Assembly (NCBI GenBank): GCA_965662685.1
Contig: CBFIIQ010000007.1
Location: 20,460-84,459 of the forward strand
DNA: 64,000 nucleotides
Direction: 5' to 3'
Origin: Eutrophocola sp965662685
GTDB lineage: Bacteria > Pseudomonadota > Gammaproteobacteria > Pseudomonadales > Pseudohongiellaceae
Shown here: one piece after another, positions 25,901-34,998 of the stretch
Position numbering within the stretch: position 1 is the stretch's first letter
Layout of the letters: each line of letters opens with the position of its first letter
Position numbers and translations under genes: made by a program
The notes under the pieces: generated by a model
What the model was told of the DNA's origin: nothing
Databases searched by the model: none
What the model saw: only the letters and a program-made list of their open reading frames with translations

Positions 25901-27244
25901 TTACTCGTTCTCGGTTAGCTCAAGGATTTCGCCGGCAACAGGTAATGTTTCGATGATTACCTGACCGACACGCAGATCCTCAATATCCTGAATGGTCAGC
26001 CTGAAATTATCGATTTCGATGATATCACCAGGAGCAGGCATACGTTCCAGCTGATTCATTAACAGCCCTGATAAACTGTTGGCTTCTTCTTCGGTCGGTA
26101 CTACCAGGCCCACGACCTTTTCTATATCGCCCAGCGATGCCAGTCCGTCTGCCTGCCATTTACCTTCCTGCAGAAGCGTAATAGGCATGGTGGATTCCTC
26201 GGCGTCGGTTTCGTCCTCGATTTCACCGACAATCTCTTCCAGCAAATCTTCCAGGGTAATGATGCCAAGGAACTTGCCATATTCATCAATCACAAAAGCC
26301 ATATGAGCACGATTGCTACGCATATCCTCAAACAGGGTAGAGACGCGCTGGGATTCCGGCACCACCATGGGTTGTCTGCAAAAACGGCGCAGATCACTCC
26401 AGGGTTTTTCTTCCCCATCAAGCATGGCTGAATACAGATCATTGGTCAGCAACAGACCTACTATTTCGTTATCCCTGCCGCCATCAACCACCGGAAAGCG
26501 TGAATGCCCGCCGTCACGAATTTTTCTCAGGTTTTCTTCTTCCGGGTCGGTGATATCCAGCAGATCCACAGAGTTAACCGGAATCATCACCCTGCCTATA
26601 TGCCGCTGATCGAATTCAAACAGGTTATTCAGCATATTGGCTTTGTCATATTCCAGCGCCCCATGTTCCTGAGAGGTGGCCACCATGCCCTTGAACTCAT
26701 CACTGCTGAAGACTTCAGCATGGGTAGCTTCCTCAACACCAAAAAGCGCCAGCAATGAACCGGAAGACCAGTTCAGAATCCAGTTCAGCGGGTAAACCAG
26801 CATATAGGTGAAATGCAATGGATAGGAGATCCACACCGAAACTACTTCGGCCTTGCGAATCGCAAAGGTTTTTGGCACCTGCTCTCCGATCACAATATGC
26901 AGTGAAGAGAAAATCAGGAAGCCGGTAATAAAAGCCGTTGTATGGAGAATGGCATCAGGAACGCCTGCCCAATGGAACATGGGTTCCAGCAATGCTGCTA
27001 CCGCAGGCTCACCGACCCAGCCCAGGCCCAGAGAAGCCATGGTAATACCGAGCTGGCAGGCCGCCAGATAGGCTTCCAGATGAGACTGTATTCTCACGGT
27101 CAGCTTGGCCGCGGAACTACCGCTATTGGCCAATGCTTCTATGCGAAAACCACGGGCTTTCACCAGAGCGAACTCGGCTGCCACAAAAAACCCATTAGCG
27201 ATTAATAAAATTACGACGGCAATCAGACTACCTGATAGATTCAC
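25901..27244 (-). CDS. CNNM/HlyC-CorC family membrane protein (DUF21-CBS-CorC)
   Basis: This 447-residue protein has an N-terminal DUF21 region with about four membrane segments (1-190), two CBS domains (about 205-340) and a C-terminal CorC/HlyC domain (about 350-435, 'SLSGLLMNQLERMPAPGD'). Family members take part in Mg2+ or Co2+ homeostasis and efflux; older 'hemolysin' names are misleading. The acidic EEIVGEIEDETDAEES linker is typical. It is transcribed alone and diverges from the HAD gene at 27512. Confidence 0.92.
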   Translation of the reverse strand: MNLSGSLIAVVILLIANGFFVAAEFALVKARGFRIEALANSGSSAAKLTVRIQSHLEAYLAACQLGITMASLGLGWVGEPAVAALLEPMFHWAGVPDAILHTTAFITGFLIFSSLHIVIGEQVPKTFAIRKAEVVSVWISYPLHFTYMLVYPLNWILNWSSGSLLALFGVEEATHAEVFSSDEFKGMVATSQEHGALEYDKANMLNNLFEFDQRHIGRVMIPVNSVDLLDITDPEEENLRKIRDGGHSRFPVVDGGRDNEIVGLLLTNDLYSAMLDGEEKPWSDLRRFCRQPMVVPESQRVSTLFEDMRSNRAHMAFVIDEYGKFLGIITLEDLLEEIVGEIEDETDAEESTMPITLLQEGKWQADGLASLGDIEKVVGLVVPTEEEANSLSGLLMNQLERMPAPGDIIEIDNFRLTIQDIEDLRVGQVIIETLPVAGEILELTENE

Positions 27245-27511
27245 TTTTTATCCTGCTTTTCAGTTAAATTAGGTTACTTTGCCCCACCTGGTTGAAGGAG
27301 GGAGGCGTATTGTACATTTTACTACGTGATTTAATAGTAAATGTAGCATGCCAGCCCAAACAGACAAGGGGCATAACTAATTGAGCAGGCAGTGATTTTT
27401 CCCGCGACAGTGTCGATAGCGCTGCAATCACTGGATTTTCAGCTGTAATGAAAAAACTTAACGAACAAAGTATAGTACACGGCTGAATTTTCAGCTGGAA
27501 AAACCTGCGCA

Positions 27512-28360
27512 ATGACAAATCAAATGAATGACAAACTGGCCCGTGTAAAGGGCTTTGTTTTCGATATGGATGGCACACTGATTCTTGGCGACAAGAAAAA
27601 CAACAATATGGCGATGCTGCCCGGTGCCGCAGACTTTATCAATCTGCTTAAAGATAAAGGCATTCCCTATGTGGTGATGACCAATGGCACGGCGCGCTCG
27701 CCTTCCGACTATGTGAAGGTGCTCAGCGACGCCGGTATTCCCATGAACGAAAACACCATGATGACCCCCAGCAGCGTGGCTGCGGACTATCTGGTCAAAC
27801 AAGGCTACAAGCGCATCATGGTGTTGGGCTGCCCAGGTGTGTGGGAGCCTCTGGCTGATCTCGGTCTGGAGATTGTGCTGTCGAGTATTGAAAATCCCGG
27901 CCCTGTCGATGCCGTCTATATTGGCTGGTATCGCGAATTCGGTTTCAAGGATATCGAAAATGCCTGGCTCGCAATCAAGGATGGTGCAGAATTATACACC
28001 GCCTCCGACGTGCCCTTTTTTGCCACCGCCAACGGTCCCGGTATTGGCACCTCCTGTGCACTGGCGGCGGCCCTCAAACCACTGACCGGTAAAGATGCCA
28101 TCGTGCTTGGCAAACCCTCCTCCCATGCCATTGAAAGTGCGGCACGGCATTTAGGCCTTGCAGTAAGTGAGATCGCCGTGGTCGGTGATGACGCCGACCT
28201 GGAAGTGCCCATGGCAAAAAATAACGGTGCCCTCGCAATCTATGTGCATACCGGCACCGGTGGTCCCAACGCCTTTGATGAACGACCGCAGGCGACCTGG
28301 CCAGACATCTCGGTGACCAATGTGGGTGAATTGATAGCACTCTACCAGGGCAGTGAATAA
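27512..28360 (+). CDS. HAD-superfamily hydrolase, class IIA (NagD/PGP-like)
   Basis: This 282-residue phosphatase has the nucleophile motif FDMDGT (residues 14-19), VMTNGTARSP (motif II), the large class IIA cap domain, KPSSHAIESAARH (motif III lysine) and VGDDADLEVPMA (motif IV). Relatives dephosphorylate sugar phosphates, nucleotides or phosphoglycolate; the substrate is not predictable. Its last 8 nt overlap the start of a glycosyltransferase 9 gene, so the two are cotranslated and may serve a common sugar-phosphate or surface-glycan route. Confidence 0.9.
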   Translation: MTNQMNDKLARVKGFVFDMDGTLILGDKKNNNMAMLPGAADFINLLKDKGIPYVVMTNGTARSPSDYVKVLSDAGIPMNENTMMTPSSVAADYLVKQGYKRIMVLGCPGVWEPLADLGLEIVLSSIENPGPVDAVYIGWYREFGFKDIENAWLAIKDGAELYTASDVPFFATANGPGIGTSCALAAALKPLTGKDAIVLGKPSSHAIESAARHLGLAVSEIAVVGDDADLEVPMAKNNGALAIYVHTGTGGPNAFDERPQATWPDISVTNVGELIALYQGSE

Positions 28361-29444
28361 ACCCGTCCCCCGGCATCCGCAACGCGTTGTACTGGTAAAC
28401 CCTACCAAGTACCTGGGCAACCTGTTGCTGGCGGGTGGCCTCATGCAGGCCTACGCCCGGTACTGTCAAGCCCAGGGCATAGACCTTAAAATTGTCATTG
28501 ATGAAGGCTTCAGGGCACTTTGTGAAAACAGTTTTCCGAATCAGACACTGATCTATTTTCCGCGCAGGAAAATAAACCAGTCCGGCGTGATGAAGAAGTT
28601 TTCACTTTACCGGGCCTGTCTACGAGAGATTCGTTCCTTTAAGCCGGATATTGCCTTCAATATAGAAGAAGACTCCGCTACCAGCCATTTGACCCGATTT
28701 TCCGGGGCGTCCTATAAACTCGGATGCAGTGCTATCCGCCATCGTGGTGGTTACGATGCGGTGATTCCGGTTCAGTTTGAAAATCGCGAACCTGGTCGAC
28801 GTCATCGCTGGTACAGCTATTATGATGTGTTCGCCGCTCTCGGTCTGCCGGAACCTGAAAAAAGTTATTTAAGCTTGAGTCCTGGCGAACTTCCCGAAAC
28901 TGTCTCACAACAACTGCGCGAGTCTGGCTGGAAGCCTGATATACCTGCCATTGCCATTCATGCCGGCGCTACCAAGGAATACAAGCGCTGGCCTCTAGCC
29001 AATGTGTCAGCCCTGCTGGAAAAAATAATTTCAGCCGGTTATCAGCCTGTGCTTCTGGGCGCAGGCCATGATGATGAAATGGCCAATCAGGAAATAATGC
29101 AAAGGTTGAAAGCAGCAGGAGTGGATAAGCCTCCCCTTGATCTGTGCAACCAGTTATCACTGGTAGCGCTGGGACAATTCCTCGGCACCTGCGCATTGAT
29201 GATCGGCAATGACAGCGGCCCGTTTCATCTCGGTTCAGCACTGGGCCTGTCCGGCCTGGTATTATTCGGGCCAACAAAAGATGAAATATGGGGACCTCTT
29301 GGTCAAAAAAGCGCTATTGTGCGGGGAGACTTTCCCTGCGATCCGGCCTGCAACAAGAGCCATTGTTTGCATGGACATCGCTGCCTTGGGGATATTACTG
29401 CGGACCAGATTATGCAGAAGATAAGGGATAAGCTGCCTAACTGA
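28353..29444 (+). CDS. Glycosyltransferase family 9 (heptosyltransferase-like)
   Basis: This 363-residue GT-B enzyme resembles lipopolysaccharide heptosyltransferases: an N-terminal VVLVNPTKYLGNLLL loop, 'IAIHAGATKEYKRWP' and the nucleotide-sugar site GNDSGPFHLGSALG followed by FGPTKDEIWGP. The C-terminus has several Cys and His residues (PCDPACNKSHCLHGHRC), a feature of part of the family. It starts at GTG, overlapping the HAD gene. A role in lipopolysaccharide core or related glycan assembly is inferred. Confidence 0.88.
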   Translation: MNKPVPRHPQRVVLVNPTKYLGNLLLAGGLMQAYARYCQAQGIDLKIVIDEGFRALCENSFPNQTLIYFPRRKINQSGVMKKFSLYRACLREIRSFKPDIAFNIEEDSATSHLTRFSGASYKLGCSAIRHRGGYDAVIPVQFENREPGRRHRWYSYYDVFAALGLPEPEKSYLSLSPGELPETVSQQLRESGWKPDIPAIAIHAGATKEYKRWPLANVSALLEKIISAGYQPVLLGAGHDDEMANQEIMQRLKAAGVDKPPLDLCNQLSLVALGQFLGTCALMIGNDSGPFHLGSALGLSGLVLFGPTKDEIWGPLGQKSAIVRGDFPCDPACNKSHCLHGHRCLGDITADQIMQKIRDKLPN

Positions 29445-29556
29445 TTTTTATCAGACATCCAGCTTTTTATGACAGTTTTTTAATTTTGTTTTGGGAATGA
29501 ACTTACCGGAATACCCATGACGGGAATGTATAGTTAACCCTATTGTCAAACACGTA

Positions 29557-31821
29557 CTAGTCGCCCAGCTCATTCTCGATTCGTATAAGCTCTGCTTCCG
29601 CGGCAGCTTCCTCGGCGTTATTGTGCGCATTTTTAGTATCTGTAGTCGGTACATCATGGCCATGTAATCCCCACTTGAAATCCATTTTTTTGCTAATAGC
29701 TTCCTGGATCAATTCGACAGCCAGCTCTGCAGGCGCTTCTCTGGTAATAAACCTTGAGGTGGATCCATGCTCTCGCAGCAGTGCCTGCCATTGTGGGCGG
29801 CTCTCAGGAATCCTGACCAGTGCTGGCAGCCGTGACCATGCCACATGGGTTCTGTAATCAGCCACCATATCGATTACCTGCTGATCGACCAGGGACTCAT
29901 CAATCTCCATCACCAGCATTACCGTTTCTTCATGCTCATGCAGCATGCTATCGGCTTTTTCCGAAGAATCCACCATCACCACATCTAACCAGGACTCCTC
30001 CAGCGCATGGGCGAGACTGGTGCTATCATCTCCCAGGTTGCCCATCAGCAGGACACTATTTTTCTTACTGTCTTTACCAGTGGTTTCTGACATGGCACTC
30101 AGGTCGGGGAATTTCCCCTGATATTCCTGACTCAAACCAAGCCAGAATTGTTGACCGATAACACTGTAGGCTTCTGCCGCGGTGGTTTCACCGGCAATGA
30201 TGAGCCGCGAAGCGGATAGCGTCATCGAATTAAATGTCCCGCGCATGGCTTGCTTGAACTTGATGATGTCCTGCTCGCCACCTAACAGTAATTCACGCTG
30301 GTCAGGGTTGATTTCTACCAGCTCGGCAACTACCGTTCTGCCTTTATAGCCAGTGTAATCACACTCTTCACAGCCAACTTCCCGGTAGGCCTGATCTGTT
30401 AACGTCGCCTCGGCAAAAGCGGTCGCTACAGGGTCAGGGTTGTGATCCACCGGGACCTTGCAGTGGCTACAGAGTTTACGCAACAAACGTTGAGACATGA
30501 TGCCGGTCAGAGACTCGGCAAGAATCACCGGGTTAATCCCCATATCCAGCAACCGCGGTATGGCACTTAGGGAATCATTGGTATGCAGGGTTGAGAAAAC
30601 CAGATGTCCAGTAAGCGCCGATTGCATGGCAATCTGTGCTGTTTCCTCATCACGAATCTCGCCTATCAGAATTATATCGGGATCCTGACGCAGGATGGCA
30701 CGCAAAGCCCGCGCAAAGGTCATGCCTGCCTTATCATTGATTTCGGTCTGACTTAAACCCGCCATCTGGTATTCCACCGGATTTTCCACGGTCATGATGG
30801 AGGTATCTTCCCGGTTCAGGCTACTGAGCAGGGAATAAAGAGTAGTGGTCTTGCCGGATCCGGTAGGGCCACATACCAGGATGACACCGGAGGGGCTGGC
30901 CGCCATGCGATTTAGCATGTGTATCTCATCAAGGGAAAAGCCGATAGCAGACAGCTTGTAAACGGATTGCCGATTGAGGAAGCGCACCACCAGTTTTTCC
31001 AGGCGCCCTGTGACTGGCAAGGTGGAAATACGCAGATCATATTCCCTGTCACTGATTTCCAGCAGCATGCGTCCGTCCTGGGGCACCATATTGTTGGTGG
31101 GATCCATTCCCCCCTTGGCCTTGAAATAGCGCACCACGGAATTTCCCACCAGTTCCGACAGGATGACCAGGCGCTGCAGGTTCCCATCAACACGAATACG
31201 TACTACCGAGCCACCCGCAAAAGGCTGGATATGCATATCAGAAGCATTTTTCTCCAGTGCCTTGAGCATCAACTGACGTGCCAAGCGGGGTATGGCACTG
31301 TCCCCATTCTTTTCATCAAGCAAGCCGGCTTTTTTCTTTTGCGCGCCTGGCTTCAGGCTTTCGTAGCCCATGGCAATGGCAATTTCGATATTGGACGGGG
31401 TAGCAATCACCAATCGGAAATGTGTACCAAAAAGAAAGCGCAGGTTATCCAGTAATTCATGATCAAGGGGATTGGCAATCGCCAACACCGGTTCCTGATT
31501 TTCGATACCAATGGGAACAAAACAATGCTTGTCAGCAATTTTACGAGGAATACGTTTAAGCAGGCTTTCCATTGAGTCCAGCTTGCCCGGGTGGTAGGGT
31601 AATTGGGCCAGTCCAGCTACCTGCTCGGCGATGGTTTCGCCATCAAGTTTGAGTTGGCGTTCCACAAAATGCCACAAATCCTGAATGCTGGTATCAGCGG
31701 CAGGAACAGTCATCCTTTGTTCCGGGTCAAACTGCGCCTGGTATTTTTTAAAGAGACCAAGTACTGCAGACCCCTCTGCGCGGGAAACACCTGAAATGTC
31801 TGTTGTTATCTGTGTTGTCAT
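29557..31821 (-). CDS. GspE/PilB-type secretion ATPase with C-terminal receiver-like extension
   Basis: This 754-residue cytoplasmic ATPase would drive pilus or type II secretion-like assembly. An N-terminal GspE_N-like region (about 30-165) precedes the ATPase core with Walker A GPTGSGKTTTLYS (about 318), DIILIGEIRDEETA and FSTLHTNDS. A zinc ribbon follows (CSHC ... CEECDYTGYKGRT). After about residue 600 the protein continues with a region that has receiver-like alternation (SVLLMGNLGDDS, DVVMVDSSEKAD, TVMLVMEIDE). No clear phospho-acceptor set is visible, so it may be a degenerate receiver. An AGGA box precedes the ATG. It ends a three-gene set with a bitopic protein and a pilin. Confidence 0.9.
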   Translation of the reverse strand: MTTQITTDISGVSRAEGSAVLGLFKKYQAQFDPEQRMTVPAADTSIQDLWHFVERQLKLDGETIAEQVAGLAQLPYHPGKLDSMESLLKRIPRKIADKHCFVPIGIENQEPVLAIANPLDHELLDNLRFLFGTHFRLVIATPSNIEIAIAMGYESLKPGAQKKKAGLLDEKNGDSAIPRLARQLMLKALEKNASDMHIQPFAGGSVVRIRVDGNLQRLVILSELVGNSVVRYFKAKGGMDPTNNMVPQDGRMLLEISDREYDLRISTLPVTGRLEKLVVRFLNRQSVYKLSAIGFSLDEIHMLNRMAASPSGVILVCGPTGSGKTTTLYSLLSSLNREDTSIMTVENPVEYQMAGLSQTEINDKAGMTFARALRAILRQDPDIILIGEIRDEETAQIAMQSALTGHLVFSTLHTNDSLSAIPRLLDMGINPVILAESLTGIMSQRLLRKLCSHCKVPVDHNPDPVATAFAEATLTDQAYREVGCEECDYTGYKGRTVVAELVEINPDQRELLLGGEQDIIKFKQAMRGTFNSMTLSASRLIIAGETTAAEAYSVIGQQFWLGLSQEYQGKFPDLSAMSETTGKDSKKNSVLLMGNLGDDSTSLAHALEESWLDVVMVDSSEKADSMLHEHEETVMLVMEIDESLVDQQVIDMVADYRTHVAWSRLPALVRIPESRPQWQALLREHGSTSRFITREAPAELAVELIQEAISKKMDFKWGLHGHDVPTTDTKNAHNNAEEAAAEAELIRIENELGD

Positions 31822-31866
31822 GAGTTCCTGATTGCCACAATTGAGCAGTCTCGGCTTAACCGAACA

Positions 31867-32286
31867 CTATCTTACAACACCACTCACTACCAGCTCACCG
31901 GCCTCGTTAATTTCAACGAAGACTCCATTCATGCTGGTGCTGATGATGTAACTATTGCCCACAATCTCATATCTGACGATCGCACCAAGAGCTGCATTAG
32001 GTAATACGGGCGGAAATATCCCATCCGCAGTGTTGGCATCCACCAGTCGTTTGGCTTCATGCACCAATTCTGTCAGCTCATCGGCGATGAGCAGATTGTC
32101 GGGAACTACAACACGATTGCCACTGTAAATATAATACGCCAGCCCAAAAAGCAGGAAAGGAATAATAAGGCCAGGACGAAATTTTCCGCGACGCCGGGGT
32201 TTTATGTGGCTTATCTTTTCATCACTGGTCTGTAGCTGTGTTTCAGCATCAGAGATCAGTGAGCCTAGATTGTCATCCTCATTCAT
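31867..32286 (-). CDS. Single-pass membrane protein of the pilin locus, unknown function
   Basis: I do not recognise this 139-residue protein. Its N-terminal 35 residues are polar and end in a basic patch (KPRRRGKFRPG). One membrane helix follows (LIIPFLLFGLAYYIYSG), then an extracytoplasmic domain of about 80 residues. This topology resembles minor assembly proteins of pilus systems, and it lies between a pilin and a GspE-type ATPase gene. The ATG at 32286 is preferred; upstream in-frame starts at 32298 and 32313 (TTG) are possible. Confidence 0.7.
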   Translation of the reverse strand: MNEDDNLGSLISDAETQLQTSDEKISHIKPRRRGKFRPGLIIPFLLFGLAYYIYSGNRVVVPDNLLIADELTELVHEAKRLVDANTADGIFPPVLPNAALGAIVRYEIVGNSYIISTSMNGVFVEINEAGELVVSGVVR

Positions 32287-32349
32287 GGAGCTTCCCATCC
32301 TGTCAATTTTCAAGTTCTAAAGAAGAAAGGTTTTGATCTGGTTAAAGCC

Positions 32350-32844
32350 TCAGGTTACATGCTGTATACAATCGGGCGCGGCATTATCCGAAAGACTGGC
32401 ATTAAAGGCGACAACAACTGAATTCACAAATCCGGAGGACACCATGCCCCTTTCCAGTAACTGATCATGAACAGCCACGGCTACTCGATGACCCACGGGG
32501 CCTTCAGTCGGCGTCCTGGCAACCACCATTAAGACCGGGTTAAAACCCCCGCCGACACGATTTGGCTGAAAACCCACACTGAGCATTACATTACTCTCGG
32601 CGGGCTGCATGATAGCACTTGCCCTGTCTTTTATTTCATCACAACGCTGGTATGGTCCCTGTTCCAGATCAGCACGGAATCCAGATCGCAAACTATCAAA
32701 AACCAGGATAATTTCAGTAGCACGGGCGCGTTCCTGGTAGCTCTGGTACATGGGTAGGGAAACTGCTCCGAGAACAGAAATAATGGAAATCACCACCATG
32801 ATTTCCAACAGTGAAAATCCACTGGAACGCGAATAACTTGTCAT
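32350..32844 (-). CDS. Type IV pilin / pseudopilin-like prepilin
   Basis: This 164-residue protein has a classical prepilin peptidase site: short basic leader, G|FSLLEIMVVISIISVLGAV with Glu at +5 and a hydrophobic N-terminal helix. The C-terminal half has two cysteines (YQRCDEI and the APDC near the end) that could form the disulfide loop of type IV pilins. The ATG at 32844 is 5 nt after AAGGA; an ATG two codons earlier abuts that box and is less likely. It is the first gene of the set with a membrane protein and a GspE-type ATPase. Confidence 0.88.
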   Translation of the reverse strand: MTSYSRSSGFSLLEIMVVISIISVLGAVSLPMYQSYQERARATEIILVFDSLRSGFRADLEQGPYQRCDEIKDRASAIMQPAESNVMLSVGFQPNRVGGGFNPVLMVVARTPTEGPVGHRVAVAVHDQLLERGMVSSGFVNSVVVAFNASLSDNAAPDCIQHVT

Positions 32845-32942
32845 GATCATCCTTAAACTCCCTGTTAACCAAGCCTACATATTAATGATGGTTAATTCTT
32901 ACCAATGATTAGTGTAATTCTGCAAAATTTACCTGATACAGG

Positions 32943-32960
32943 GCATTTTACGTAAAATGC
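32943..32960. promoter_or_regulatory. 18-bp perfect palindrome upstream of the pilin gene
   Basis: GCATTTTACGTAAAATGC is fully self-complementary with no central spacer. It lies 99 bp upstream of the pilin ATG in the 271-bp gap before the symporter operon. A dimeric repressor or activator site is likely. Confidence 0.5.
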
Positions 32961-33115
32961 AAGGCGTTAGCTTATTTTTTCGTTAAAGTTTTTCAATTCA
33001 GTCACCCAAATAGTTAACCTCAAAGGGCAGTATTTTCATGGAATTGCATTCTTCAAGGTATCATTCAATTCGTGCTTCAAGCGGCAAGATTTTTTATTTT
33101 ATTGATCCAGCCTGA

Positions 33116-34621
33116 TCAGGCAGTCAGTTGCATCTGGCCAACCTTATCTGCATGACTAACCAACAACGCTACCAACCCCGACACCAGGAATGCAGGCAAA
33201 AGCACATCCAGCGCATTCAGGTAAACCACGCCATTGTCCCAACCAAGCATAGACATGATGGGTGGTAGCGCAAACTTGAACGCGATCGTTGAAAGAAATC
33301 CCGCCACCATGGCGCACTTCGCACCCAGTGCTGTCAGTTTCGACCAACACAGACTCAGGATAATTACGGGACAGAATGTAGCCGCGATACCCGACCAACC
33401 GAAGATAACAATCCAGAAAATACCATTATCGATATCGTAGAGCAGGATGCCTATGCCGATACCGAAAGCTATTAATGCCAGGATCAGCGTGAGTTTACGA
33501 CTCAATTGCATAAGCATGGCATCACTCATATCCGGATGTTTTGTTTTCTGCCAGTAATCGCGTACTGCGGCACTGGAGGCCACGACCAGCAATGAGTCAA
33601 TGGTCGACATGATGGCCGAGAGCACCATGGCGATATAAACACCGGCGAAGAAAGGCAAAAGCAGTGCCTGGGACATCACCGGCAATATATTATCCGCATC
33701 AAAACCCAGGTCGGCATCGGTGAACAGCGCCCTGCCCGTCATACCCAGCAGCACGGCGCCGGTGTCAGCGAGAAAAGTCCAGGCCAGGGCAACAAACGCA
33801 CCCTTGTTAATCTGGTCTTCATCGCGAATGGAAATAAAGCGCACAAAGACCTGGGGCGAGCCGAGAAAGCCAATGCCGATGGCAAGAAACCCAAGAGTCT
33901 GAAAAATCGCCAGCGTGGTCCAGCCCTGCCCGCCTGTTATGGTCAGGTGGCCCGGAAAATCCGCTTGCAGAGTGGCGAAGATAGTCGTGATACCGCCCGC
34001 TTCAAGAATGCCCACCAACGGCAGCAATACCAGGCCAGTCACCATCAGCAGTCCCTGAAACACATCGGACCAGACTACCGCCACGAACCCCCCCCTGGTG
34101 ATATACAACAGCACCACCAGGAAACCGATAGTGGCGCCCAGATAGTGATTGATATCGAGGAAGGAGTTGAAGGCTTTCCCGGTGGCAAATACCTGGGAGC
34201 CGGCATAGATGGGGACAAAAATCATCAGGGCTGCTGCGGCAATGAGCCTCAGTCCATGACTGTTATCCTTGAAACGGGATTCCAGATAATCGGGAATGGT
34301 GACACTGTCATACTGGTCGGTCAGGCGCTTGAAAGGTTTGGCCATCCAGAACCAGGCAATTCCGACGCCCAACAATTCCCCTGCCATGATCCATAAACCC
34401 TGCAGACCAAAGGCATAACCGGTACCGGTGACACCCAGCAGGAGCCAGGCTGATTCGCCGGTAGCCCGTGCTGAAAAAGCCACATTAATAAAGCCTAGTT
34501 TTTTTCCGCCCGCATAATAATCACGAATATCATGCATACGTTTAGAGGCGCGATAACCAATAAACAACAGCACCGCGCAATACAAAAACACAGCGGTGGA
34601 TTTCCAGATCAGATCGTTGAT
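33116..34621 (-). CDS. Sodium:solute symporter (SSS family), probable ATC start
   Basis: This integral membrane protein of about 501 residues has about 13 membrane helices and the SSS-family pattern ('YYAGGKKLGFINVAFSARATGESAWLLLG', 'YLESRFKD', 'SAIMSTIDSLLVVASSA'). It would couple Na+ entry to uptake of a small organic solute. The first GTG is at 34591, but in-frame codons upstream continue the expected first helix (IWKSTAVFLYC). A GGAGG box at 34627-34631 sits exactly 5 nt before an ATC codon at 34621. Initiation at ATC is therefore proposed, with an undetected sequence error as the alternative. It lies 47 bp after the cytochrome c gene, so its cargo may be the aromatic substrate of the oxidase encoded upstream. 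Confidence 0.85.
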   Translation of the reverse strand: MNDLIWKSTAVFLYCAVLLFIGYRASKRMHDIRDYYAGGKKLGFINVAFSARATGESAWLLLGVTGTGYAFGLQGLWIMAGELLGVGIAWFWMAKPFKRLTDQYDSVTIPDYLESRFKDNSHGLRLIAAAALMIFVPIYAGSQVFATGKAFNSFLDINHYLGATIGFLVVLLYITRGGFVAVVWSDVFQGLLMVTGLVLLPLVGILEAGGITTIFATLQADFPGHLTITGGQGWTTLAIFQTLGFLAIGIGFLGSPQVFVRFISIRDEDQINKGAFVALAWTFLADTGAVLLGMTGRALFTDADLGFDADNILPVMSQALLLPFFAGVYIAMVLSAIMSTIDSLLVVASSAAVRDYWQKTKHPDMSDAMLMQLSRKLTLILALIAFGIGIGILLYDIDNGIFWIVIFGWSGIAATFCPVIILSLCWSKLTALGAKCAMVAGFLSTIAFKFALPPIMSMLGWDNGVVYLNALDVLLPAFLVSGLVALLVSHADKVGQMQLTA

Positions 34622-34668
34622 AACCGCCTCCGTTTTATTATTGGCAAGTTATTATTGGCAAGGACTGA

Positions 34669-34998
34669 CTATTGTGGAGACAGGTAGGCGCCGATATCGG
34701 CAAGCTCCTTATCACTGATTTCGGTCTTGCGAAAAGGCGGCATGATTTTCACCCCGTTACGCACAAAGGCAGCGACCAACTCCGGTGTCAGATCAAGACG
34801 CTGTTCCAATATCGCTGGTTTTTCGCCCTTGTAAAGAAACTCCAGCGCTGCGGTACCAGGATGCTTGCGCGCGCCCGGAGAATGACAGGGCGAGCACCAG
34901 TGTTGGTAAACTTCCTTACCATGCACAGGATCCGGCATCTGCGCCAGTATTCCTGCACTCATCGAAAGGCCGGCAAGCAGCAGCAGTACTCTATACAT
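34669..34998 (-). CDS. Periplasmic cytochrome c (probable cresol-dehydrogenase cytochrome subunit)
   Basis: This 109-residue protein has a signal peptide (MYRVLLLLAGLSMSAGILA), one heme-binding CSPCH motif (Cys35, Cys38, His39) and a likely methionine ligand in KIMPPF. It starts at an ATG after AAGGAGG, overlapping the upstream flavoprotein stop by 8 nt. In p-cresol methylhydroxylase and eugenol hydroxylase a small cytochrome c accepts electrons from the flavoprotein; the gene pairing here fits that role. Confidence 0.88.
   Translation of the reverse strand: MYRVLLLLAGLSMSAGILAQMPDPVHGKEVYQHWCSPCHSPGARKHPGTAALEFLYKGEKPAILEQRLDLTPELVAAFVRNGVKIMPPFRKTEISDKELADIGAYLSPQ

Noticed and set aside
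33080..33125. Terminator after the symporter gene
   Set aside because: GCCTGATCAGGC is palindromic, but no T-run follows it on the minus strand.
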